DNA of 64,000 nt from Cohnella silvisoli. GTDB taxonomy: Bacteria > Bacillota > Bacilli > Paenibacillales > Paenibacillaceae. Location of the stretch: positions 124,001 through 188,000 of the forward strand of contig NZ_JAIOAP010000003.1 of NCBI RefSeq assembly GCF_021190915.1. The letters are read 5' to 3'. Made by a program: the position numbers and the translations under genes. Positions 24,904 through 33,500 of this stretch are shown piece by piece. Each line of letters opens with the position of its first letter. Position 1 is the stretch's first letter. A model generated the notes under the pieces. That model was not told the origin of the DNA, made no database searches, and saw only the letters and a program-made list of their open reading frames with translations.

Positions 24904-26583
24904 ATGAAAAGGAAAATATCGGCTTTGTTTGCGGTAGTGATCATCATCGGAATGGTATTGTCGGCGTGCTCGAAAAGCAAAGAAAGCTCGGATCCCACGA
25001 CGGGAGCTTCGGCTTCGCAGCAAGGGAATGGAACGGCGGCTTCCGCATCGGCCGAGCCGGTGGAAATCGATGTTTTCGCCGTGCAGGAGAACGGGATCGA
25101 TTTGCCGACTAACGGATTCACGAAGCTCCTCGAAGAAAAGTTCAACGCGAAATTCAAGTTTCAAACGGTTCCATCGGACGGAGCGAAAGAGAAGCGCCAA
25201 ATTTCTTTGGCGAGCGGCGATTACCCGGACGCGTACATTTTGACGGCGTATATTGACCAGTTCTCGCAAGCGGATGTTCTCAAATACGGCCAGCAAGGCG
25301 TATTCGTGCCGTTAAACGATCTTATCGACAAATATGCGCCCAATATTAAAGCCGTCATCAAGAAGGATCCTACGTTCAAAGCTTTTAATACGGCTCCGGA
25401 TGGAAGCATCTACGGGCTGGCGGCTTATGCGGAATGCTACCATTGCTCATATCCGAACAAAATGTGGGTCAATACGAAGTGGTTGAAGAAGCTGAACATT
25501 GAAATGCCGACGACAACCGAACAATTCAAGAAGATGTTGCAGGCATTCAAGAACGACGATCCTAACGGCAACGGCAAGAAAGACGAACTGGCGCTCAGCG
25601 GCTCGACGGAAGATTACGGAGTTCGTCTTATTCCCTACTTCATGAACGGCTTTATTTACGATGACGATCGCAATTATTTGAATCTAACGAACGGTAAAGT
25701 CGATACGGCCGCCAATAAGCCGGAATGGAAGGAAGGACTGACGTTTATCAAGTCGCTTTACGACGAAGGTTTGATCGATCCGGGCGCTTTCACGCAAAAC
25801 GCCGAGGCGTATAAGAAAATCGGGGAAAACGCGGACGCACAAATTCTTGGAGCGGCGGCGGGGATGCATCCTGCAATCTTCGTCAATATAGACGCCGGAA
25901 ACAAATTCTCCGCCGATTATGATGCCGTTCCGCCGCTAGCTGGACCCCATGGCTCCTTTGCCACTCATGATGCCGGGGGAATCTCGGCCGGAGCTAAGTT
26001 CGTCATCACGAACAAGGCAAGCGAAGAAGCGCGAATCGCGTTGATCAAAATGGTCGATTATATGTATACCCCGGAAGGCCAAACCAATAGCGCCTCGGGT
26101 TTGGAAGGGGTGACTTGGAGAAAGCCGAATCCGGATGAAAAGGCGCTTGGCAAGGATGTTGAAGCTAAATTCGCTTATATACCCGCGAAAGATGGAGATG
26201 CTCCTTCCAATTCGGGCTGGAGCGGAATGGGTCATTTCTACATGCCTAAGGAATATTACGACAGCTTTGTTTCGGCTACGGATATCTACACTCCGGAAGG
26301 TTACGTGCGCAGGTTGAATGAAGCGACGGATTTGTATCTCGGTCATGAACCGAAGGAGCTGTTCCCGCTCTGGGCGGTCTGGATCGATCCCAAAGAAGCG
26401 GACGAAGCGAGCATCCTTCAGACGAACATCAAAAACTACGTGGAGCAGAACGCGCTTCAATTCATAACCGGAAGCAAGGATCTGAACAAGGATTGGGATT
26501 CTTACGTGAAAGGGCTTGAAGATCTTAACGTTGGCCGTTATCTCGAAATTTTGCAGAAAGCTTACGATGCAACCTCCAAATAA
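24904..26583 (+). CDS. ABC transporter substrate-binding lipoprotein 2 (LplA type)
   Basis: A 559-residue lipoprotein; signal peptide with lipobox LSAC, then a Ser/Thr/Ala-rich linker of about 35 residues before the binding domain. It keeps the DPNGNGKKDE loop and the HCSYPNK segment shared by all three paralogues. The start is ATG 24904 after GAGGGAG; the open frame continues upstream but there it overlaps the L2 control elements and lacks a ribosome site. It has its own promoter region and a terminator at 26594-26625, so it is expressed as a single gene, apart from the permeases that follow. It most likely delivers another oligosaccharide form to the same permease pair. Confidence 0.92.
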   Translation: MKRKISALFAVVIIIGMVLSACSKSKESSDPTTGASASQQGNGTAASASAEPVEIDVFAVQENGIDLPTNGFTKLLEEKFNAKFKFQTVPSDGAKEKRQISLASGDYPDAYILTAYIDQFSQADVLKYGQQGVFVPLNDLIDKYAPNIKAVIKKDPTFKAFNTAPDGSIYGLAAYAECYHCSYPNKMWVNTKWLKKLNIEMPTTTEQFKKMLQAFKNDDPNGNGKKDELALSGSTEDYGVRLIPYFMNGFIYDDDRNYLNLTNGKVDTAANKPEWKEGLTFIKSLYDEGLIDPGAFTQNAEAYKKIGENADAQILGAAAGMHPAIFVNIDAGNKFSADYDAVPPLAGPHGSFATHDAGGISAGAKFVITNKASEEARIALIKMVDYMYTPEGQTNSASGLEGVTWRKPNPDEKALGKDVEAKFAYIPAKDGDAPSNSGWSGMGHFYMPKEYYDSFVSATDIYTPEGYVRRLNEATDLYLGHEPKELFPLWAVWIDPKEADEASILQTNIKNYVEQNALQFITGSKDLNKDWDSYVKGLEDLNVGRYLEILQKAYDATSK

Positions 26584-26593
26584 GAGGCACATG

Positions 26594-26625
26594 AATCCCG
26601 GCTGCGCTAGCAGTCGGGATTTTTG
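26594..26625 (+). terminator. Terminator after lipoprotein 2
   Basis: AATCCCG and CTGC pair with GCAG and CGGGATT, then TTTTT. Confidence 0.88.
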
Positions 26626-26696
26626 CGAGCGTTTCCAAGGCCGACGGAAAAATGTACGCGCAGACGGGGATTTGCACCCTTCGAAATCTGGGGAAC

Positions 26697-26775
26697 TGTA
26701 CGGGAAAACACCCAAATGTACCTATCCGAATAGAGCAATATCCATATAAAATCAGTCGTGTAGAAAGCGCTATCA
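26697..26775 (+). promoter_or_regulatory. Control region L3 before the permease operon
   Basis: TGTACG (26697-26702) and TGTACC (26717-26722), 20 bp apart. AGAAAGCGCTATCA (26762-26775) agrees with the cre consensus at 13 of 14 positions. The distance from TGTACC to the cre core is the same as in L2. Confidence 0.7.
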
Positions 26776-26821
26776 TGCAGCTGAGGCAATTGACCGAGGA
26801 GGGATCGTTCTGGAGAAAGAG

Positions 26822-27775
26822 ATGGTATTAAACCGTAAGACAGTGACGCGCGGCATCAAGCGAGGAATATCTCAAGAGGCCAAAATAAGCTTCAGGAAAC
26901 ATTGGCAATTATATGTGCTCATCATTCCGCCTGTGTTGTTTTTTCTTATTTTTAAGTACTACCCGATGTTGAATGCCGTCCTAGCCTTTAAGGATTATAA
27001 CGTCATTAAGGGGATATGGGGGAGCCCGTGGGTAGGGTTTAAGAACTTCAACTTATTTTTCGATAATCCCATGTTCTTGACTTTGATCAAGAACACGGTT
27101 TATGTGAGCGGTTACCTATTGCTGGCAGGTTTTCCTATTCCAATCCTGCTTGCATTAATGCTGAACGAAGTTCGCAATGCCCGGTTCAAGCGGCTCGTTC
27201 AATTGGTATCGTTCGCGCCGTATTTCATTTCCACCGTCGTCATGGTATCCATCATTATGCTTTTTCTGGCTCCAAGGCTGGGATTCGTGAATGTCGCCTT
27301 GAATTACCTAGGATTCGAATCCGTCAATTTCCTAGGGGAACCGGGATTGTTCCGATCCATCTATGTTTGGTCCGATATTTGGCAGACGGCCGGTTATTCC
27401 GCGGTCATCTATTTGGCAGCTCTTGCCGGCGTGGATCCAACGTTGTATGAGGCTGCTAAAGTGGACGGAGCTTCGCGCTTCCAGAAAATCGTTAACGTAG
27501 ATCTGCCCGGTATTTTGCCGACGATCGTTATTATTCTCATTCTGAACGTAGGCAACGTTATGGCGATCGGTTTCGAGAAAATCTATTTGCTACAAAACCC
27601 GCTCAATTTAAGTACTTCCGAAATCATAGCCACCTATGTCTACGATATTGGTCTCCGAAACGCCAATTATAGCTTCGCGACCGCGGTCGGTTTGTTTAAT
27701 TCCGTCATTAATCTCGTTCTGCTGTTCGGAGTTAATAGTCTAGCCAAACGATTCTCAAACAATAGCATTTGGTAA
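26822..27775 (+). CDS. ABC transporter permease 1, LplB type
   Basis: A 317-residue inner-membrane permease of the MalF/LplB group for carbohydrate import, with six predicted helices. The first helix is at about 37-57, and the EAA loop that contacts the ATPase is YEAAKVDGASRFQKIVNVDLPGI (only partly quoted: EAAKVDGASRFQKI). It is the first gene after L3 and pairs with the next gene. A weak GGAG lies 8 nt before the ATG; a CTG at 26810, better placed behind GAGGAGGG, is an in-frame alternative. No ATPase gene is found in the window. Confidence 0.92.
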   Translation: MVLNRKTVTRGIKRGISQEAKISFRKHWQLYVLIIPPVLFFLIFKYYPMLNAVLAFKDYNVIKGIWGSPWVGFKNFNLFFDNPMFLTLIKNTVYVSGYLLLAGFPIPILLALMLNEVRNARFKRLVQLVSFAPYFISTVVMVSIIMLFLAPRLGFVNVALNYLGFESVNFLGEPGLFRSIYVWSDIWQTAGYSAVIYLAALAGVDPTLYEAAKVDGASRFQKIVNVDLPGILPTIVIILILNVGNVMAIGFEKIYLLQNPLNLSTSEIIATYVYDIGLRNANYSFATAVGLFNSVINLVLLFGVNSLAKRFSNNSIW

Positions 27776-27790
27776 ATGGGGGGTGCTTCC

Positions 27791-28687
27791 ATGGCATCGA
27801 AGAATAAACCGATTAAAGATTCTACCGGCGATAAAGTGTTTCTCATTTCGATTTATGTCATATTGAGCCTCGTATTTATCGTCGTGCTATATCCGCTCAT
27901 CTATATTGTCAGCAGTTCGTTCAGCAGTCCGGCGGCGGTAACTTCCGGTCGGGTATGGTTATGGCCGGTTGACCTGTCGATAAACGGATACGAAAGGCTG
28001 TTTAACACGCCGAAAATCATGACGGGGTATGCGAACTCCTTGTTCTACACGGCAGCCGGAACGGTAATCAGCGTGATTCTTACCATCATGATTGCTTATC
28101 CGCTCTCGCGAAAAACGTTTTTCGGCAAAAATGCTTTAATGATGATGATTACTTTCACCATGTTATTTAGCGGGGGCCTGATTCCAACTTATATGGTCGT
28201 CAGGGAAGTAGGGCTGATCGATACAAGATGGGCGTTATTGATTCCGAACGCGATATGGGTATGGCAGGTCATTATCGCGAGATCGTTTTTCCAAACCTCC
28301 ATTCCGGATGAATTGATCGATTCCAGCGAAATGGACGGTTGCAGCGATTTTCGTTTTATGAGAAGCGTGGTCATTCCCCTATCCAAACCGATCATTGCCG
28401 TGCTCGTCCTTATGTACGCAGTGGGTCAATGGAACGCCTATTTCGATGCGCTCATTTATCTCAAAACCGCAAACCTATTTCCTCTGCAGTTGATTCTGAG
28501 GAGCATCATCATCGAAAACAACAGCTCCGGCGTTATGGACGCCATGAAGCTCGTCGAAAGACAGCAGCTTGCGGAGTCGTTGAAATATTCGCTAATCGTG
28601 GTTGCGACATTGCCGGTGCTTATCATCTATCCGTTCGTTCAGCGATACTTCGTGCAAGGGATGCTGGTCGGTTCCGTTAAAGGCTGA
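27791..28687 (+). CDS. ABC transporter permease 2, YtcP/LplC type
   Basis: A 298-residue carbohydrate permease with six predicted helices. The EAA-type loop is DSSEMDGCSDFRFMRSVVIPL in outline, and the C terminus has the family ending FVQGMLVGSVKG. It follows permease 1 by 15 nt; I use ATG 27791, which has GGGGGGTG 5 nt upstream, instead of the ATG at 27776 that touches the previous stop codon. It forms a heterodimeric channel with permease 1 and probably serves lipoproteins 1, 2 and 3. Confidence 0.92.
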   Translation: MASKNKPIKDSTGDKVFLISIYVILSLVFIVVLYPLIYIVSSSFSSPAAVTSGRVWLWPVDLSINGYERLFNTPKIMTGYANSLFYTAAGTVISVILTIMIAYPLSRKTFFGKNALMMMITFTMLFSGGLIPTYMVVREVGLIDTRWALLIPNAIWVWQVIIARSFFQTSIPDELIDSSEMDGCSDFRFMRSVVIPLSKPIIAVLVLMYAVGQWNAYFDALIYLKTANLFPLQLILRSIIIENNSSGVMDAMKLVERQQLAESLKYSLIVVATLPVLIIYPFVQRYFVQGMLVGSVKG

Positions 28688-28793
28688 TCGAATAGGATTG
28701 AGAGGAGTGATCGATATGTAGCGGTCGAACAAGCAATGAATTCAAATGAAATTCAAATCAAACCATTCCACATTAGAAAAGGGAGCGAAAAAA

Positions 28794-30479
28794 TTGAAAA
28801 AAAGCGTCTTAAGTTTGTTGGCCTGCCTATTGGCGTTCAGCGTGGTGATTGCTGCATGTTCGAAAAAAGAGAATACAACCGAACCGAGTTCCAGCGCATC
28901 CGCATCGCAACCGGCGGCACAATCGTCGTCAGCCGCCCCGGAATCGACCGCACCGGTTGAAATCAGCGTTTTTGCCGTACAGGAACCGAACATCGACCTA
29001 GCTACGAATAAATTCACGAAACACGTGGAAGAAAAATTCAACATCAAATTCAAGTGGGATGTTTCCCAGCAAGATGGCGCTAAAGAGAAACGCCAAATTT
29101 CGCTGGCAAGCGGCGACTATCCGGATGCCTACTTTTTGACCGCTTGGATTGACCAATTCACGCAAGCGGATCTTGTTAAGTACGGGAAACAAGGAGTATT
29201 AATACCGTTAAACGATCTCATCGATCAATATGCGCCCCACGTTAAACAGGCAATGGTAGATCACCCTGATTTGAAGTCGTTGATTACGGCTCCGGACGGC
29301 AATATTTACGGGCTCGTGTCCTATACGCAATGTTTCCATTGTTCCTATCCGAACAAGCTGTGGCTGAATACCGAATGGTTGAAAAAATTGAATCTTGAAA
29401 TGCCGAAAACGACCGAAGAATTCAAAAAAGTGCTTGAAGCGTTCAAGAACGACGATCCGAACGGCAACGGTAAAAAGGACGAAGTTCCGCTTAGCGGATC
29501 GATCGAAGACTACGGCGTACGCATTATCCCTTATCTTATGAACGGCTTCGTATATGACGACGACCGTAATTACCTGAATCTGACGGGCGGGAAAGTCGAA
29601 TCCGCTGCCATTAAGCCGGAGTGGAAAGAGGGCTTAACCTATATCAAGTCCCTGTATGATGAAAAGCTGATCGATCCGGGCGCGTTTACGCAAAACTCCG
29701 AAGCTTACAAGAAAATCGGAGAAAACGGAGATACGGAAATCTTAGGCGCCGGTGCGGGTATGCATCCTGCAATCTTCGTCAGCATCGACAAAGGAAACCT
29801 GCATTCGGCCCATTACAATCCGCTTCCACCGCTTACGGGTCCTCACGCTTCATACGCTACGCATGATGGAGGCGGCGTAAACCCGGGCGGAAGATTCGCT
29901 ATTACGAACAAAGCGAGCAAAGAAGCGCAAATCGCATTGATCAAGTTCGTTGATTATATGTACACGCCGGAAGGACAAACGAACGGCGCGGCGGGAATGA
30001 AAGGCATTGACTGGGAAGATCCGGCCCCAGGCGACGTTGCGCTTGGAGAAGGCGTCACTCCTATGGTCAAAACGATTCCTGCCGTAGAAGGCGAAGCTCC
30101 TCGCAACGCCGGCTGGAGCGGAACGGCCCATTTCTACCAACCAGCGGAATACAGAGACAGCTTCGTTCAAGGCACGGACATTTACGACTCTGCCAACTAT
30201 GAGCGCAGACTGTACCAAGCAACGCAATTGTACAAAGGTCATGAGCCGCAAGAACTGTTCCCGATCTGGTCGATCTGGATCGATCCGTCTGAGATCGACG
30301 AAGCGAGCATCCTGCAAACGAATCTGAAAAATTACATCGAGCAAAACGCGCTGCAATTCGTTACCGGCAACAAAGACTTGAACAAGGATTGGGACTCTTA
30401 TGTTAAAGGCCTGAAAGATTTGAAATTGGATCGTTACCTGGAGATCCTGCAAAAAGCGTACGACGCATCCGCTAAATAA
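28794..30479 (+). CDS. ABC transporter substrate-binding lipoprotein 3 (LplA type)
   Basis: A 561-residue lipoprotein with lipobox IAAC and a long Ser/Ala/Pro linker. It shares the DPNGNGKKDE loop, HCSYPNK and the C-terminal WDSYVKGL with the other two paralogues. The start is the TTG at 28794 (GGGAG 8 nt before it); a longer frame from 28746 has no signal. It is the third gene of the permease operon and closes it with a strong terminator, which is common for lipoproteins needed in excess. Confidence 0.92.
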   Translation: MKKSVLSLLACLLAFSVVIAACSKKENTTEPSSSASASQPAAQSSSAAPESTAPVEISVFAVQEPNIDLATNKFTKHVEEKFNIKFKWDVSQQDGAKEKRQISLASGDYPDAYFLTAWIDQFTQADLVKYGKQGVLIPLNDLIDQYAPHVKQAMVDHPDLKSLITAPDGNIYGLVSYTQCFHCSYPNKLWLNTEWLKKLNLEMPKTTEEFKKVLEAFKNDDPNGNGKKDEVPLSGSIEDYGVRIIPYLMNGFVYDDDRNYLNLTGGKVESAAIKPEWKEGLTYIKSLYDEKLIDPGAFTQNSEAYKKIGENGDTEILGAGAGMHPAIFVSIDKGNLHSAHYNPLPPLTGPHASYATHDGGGVNPGGRFAITNKASKEAQIALIKFVDYMYTPEGQTNGAAGMKGIDWEDPAPGDVALGEGVTPMVKTIPAVEGEAPRNAGWSGTAHFYQPAEYRDSFVQGTDIYDSANYERRLYQATQLYKGHEPQELFPIWSIWIDPSEIDEASILQTNLKNYIEQNALQFVTGNKDLNKDWDSYVKGLKDLKLDRYLEILQKAYDASAK

Positions 30480-30491
30480 TAAAGTTCGAAG

Positions 30492-30532
30492 AAAATCAGG
30501 TGCTTTATTGCGAAATAGAGCACCTGATTTTT
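30492..30532 (+). terminator. Terminator after lipoprotein 3
   Basis: Stem of AAAATCAGGTGCT with AGCACCTGATTTT, extended by a partly paired TTTATT/AAATAG segment, ending in TTTT. Confidence 0.9.
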
Positions 30533-30560
30533 AATTCCAATAACTAAGGGGATGGATGAT

Positions 30561-33500
30561 GTGGTTAACGCGGTAAAAAAAGCTCGGATTTGGCTTCTTG
30601 CTTTCATTATGATCGCGGCGCAATTGGGATTTATCGTTCCTGTTACGAATGTTGCCAAGGCCGCCAACAACGGGTTGGGGCAGAAACCGTACATGGGTTG
30701 GAGCAGCTACAGCATGCAGGTTTATTCCGGCAATGGCCAATGGATCACCGCGGCCCAAATTAAAGCGCAATCGGATGCCATGCACGAGAAGCTGCAATCC
30801 CATGGCTACGAATATATCAACATCGACGCCGCGTGGAACGGGGGCATGGACGGTTATGGCCGCCCCATTCCGAGCACTACGCTATATCCTAACGGTTTTC
30901 AGGAAGTAATCGACTATGTGCATAACAACGGGCAGAAAATCGGGATTTATGGGATTCCGGGCTTATCCCCGCAAGCTTACGCCGCCGACCTGCCGATTTA
31001 CGGAGCTCCCGGCTGTTCGATGCAGGATATTGCCGTCCAACCGTTGACTACGTCGGATTATTGGGGAATCGGATACAAAATCGACTTTTCCAACCCTTGC
31101 GCGCAGAGCTATATCAATTCCATTGCCGACGTATACGGAGAATGGGGAATCGATTTCCTGAAATTCGACAGCGTTACGCCAGGCTCGGGCCATGACGACA
31201 CTTCCATTGATGCTAGAGACGACGTTAAAGCTTGGTCTCAAGCATTGGCCCCGCATCATATATGGCTTGAATTATCATGGGCGCTGGATATTAAGTATGC
31301 CGATACATGGAAACAGTACGCCAACGGATGGCGTGTGGATTGGGATGTCGAGTGTTATTGCCAGAATACCGCTTTAACCGCATGGGCGAATATCGCTCGT
31401 CTTTTTCCGAAAGCGGAACAGTGGTGGCGGCATGCCGGACCGGGCGGCTGGAACGATTTCGATTCCTTGGATATCGGCAACGGCGCCATGGATGGCATCA
31501 CGCAGGACGAGCGTCGGACGGCTATGACGTTATGGTCGATTTCGTCGGCGCAATTATATACGGGCAATGATCTAACCAACCTGGACAGCTTTGGTCTAGA
31601 GTTATTGACGAACGATGAAGTGATCGCCGTCAATCAGGCGGGACGCCCCGCGCATCCCGTATCGACCGCCTCCGAACAGCAGGTTTGGTATGCCAACAAC
31701 GGAGATGGAACTTACACCGTCGGTCTATTTAATCTTGGAAGTTCCGCCGCGACGGTTAACGTCAATTGGAGCGATATCGGATTGAACGGCCTCGCTTCCG
31801 TTCGGGATTTGTGGAGTCATACCGATCTTGGAACCTTCAACTCCGGCTATAGTTCTATTAATCTGGCTTCGCACGGATCGCGATTGTTCAAAGTAACTTC
31901 CCAGGGCGGCTCGGTTTCCCTCAATGATGACGATACCGGCATGAAATACGCGGGCTCCTGGAATCGAAACGGAGGCAAGGAATTTACGGAAGCAACGCAA
32001 AATTTCTTAGTCGCCATTCACGATGCTTCGGCACAGAACAGTACGATCAGCCCGACAACCGGAAGTTTTGATAAAAAGGGATCTGCCCAGGCTGACGTAA
32101 CGACAACGATGACGCTTAACGGAAACGAATTAAGCAGCATTAAGAACGGCGTTACGCCGTTGACTCTAGGTACGGATTACACGGTTTCGGGCAACGAGGT
32201 AACCATCAAGAAGGAATACCTTGCGAATCGACCCGTCGGAATAACCCACCTGAACTTCACCTTCAGCGCGGGGGCAACGCAAATCTTAGACATTACTGTA
32301 AGCGATACAACTCCGCGGGACAGTAGAGTTACTCCGGCCGCGGTAAGCTTCGACCAGAAGGCAACGGCTCAGGCCGATGTAACGACGACAATAACATGGA
32401 ACGGAAATGAATTGACCAGCATATCAAACGGTGAAACAACGCTCGCGCCAGGCACAGACTATACGGTATCGGGCGACGCGGTCACCATCAAGAAACAATT
32501 TCTTGCCGCCCGGCCAAGAGGAACAACGAATCTGATCTTCTCCTTTAATACAGGAGCAGCGCAAACCGTTGCCTTGATCGTCAAAGATTCTTCTATCGGC
32601 GGCTCGGTTTCCCTTAATGATGACGATGCCTCCATTTCTTACACGGGCGCGTGGAACCAAAGCACGAACAGGGGGCTCGGGGATTACAAAAACGACGTTC
32701 ATTGGACCGAGACCAACAATGATTATTTTGAATACGCGTTTACGGGAACGGGAATCGAATTGATTACGGAAATGGATCCCTCCCAAGGCGCTATGGATAT
32801 TTACGTGGACAACGTGTTCAAACAGACCGTAAGCACTTATAACCTAGGAAGGCTGGCCCAGCAAACCGTCTACAACATTACCGGATTGCCGAGCGGGGCC
32901 CATACGCTTAAGGTCGATAAGAAATCGGGGTACTTCATGCTGCTAGACAAATTGACGGTTGCCGTACCCGATCTGATTAGCCCTTCAACGGCAAGCTTCG
33001 ATAAAGCGGTACCGGAACAGGCGGATGTATTGACAACGACGACAGTCGGCGGAAATGAATTGAGCAGCATAACAAACGATGGAGCAACGCTGGCGTCAGG
33101 TACCGACTATACGGTATCGGGCAACGAGGTCACCATCAAGAAGGAATACCTTGCGGCAAAGCCGATCGGAACAACCAACCTTATTTTCTCCTTTAATGGA
33201 GGAGCCACGCAGACTCTCGCTATCACGGTTAGCAACTCCGGGGCACAGAACAGTACGGTTTCCATTAACGATAACGATTCGGGCATTACTTACTCGGGTC
33301 CTTGGGGGCATAGTACGGGCAGGGGACTTGGGGATTATCAGGATGACGTTCACTACACCGAGGCAAACGACGCTTACTTCGAATACGCCTTTACGGGAAC
33401 GGGAATCGATCTGATTACGGAAAAGGATTCTTCGCAGGGTGACGTCGACATCTACGTGGATAACGTATTCAAGCAAACGGTAAGCACTTATAACGATAGC

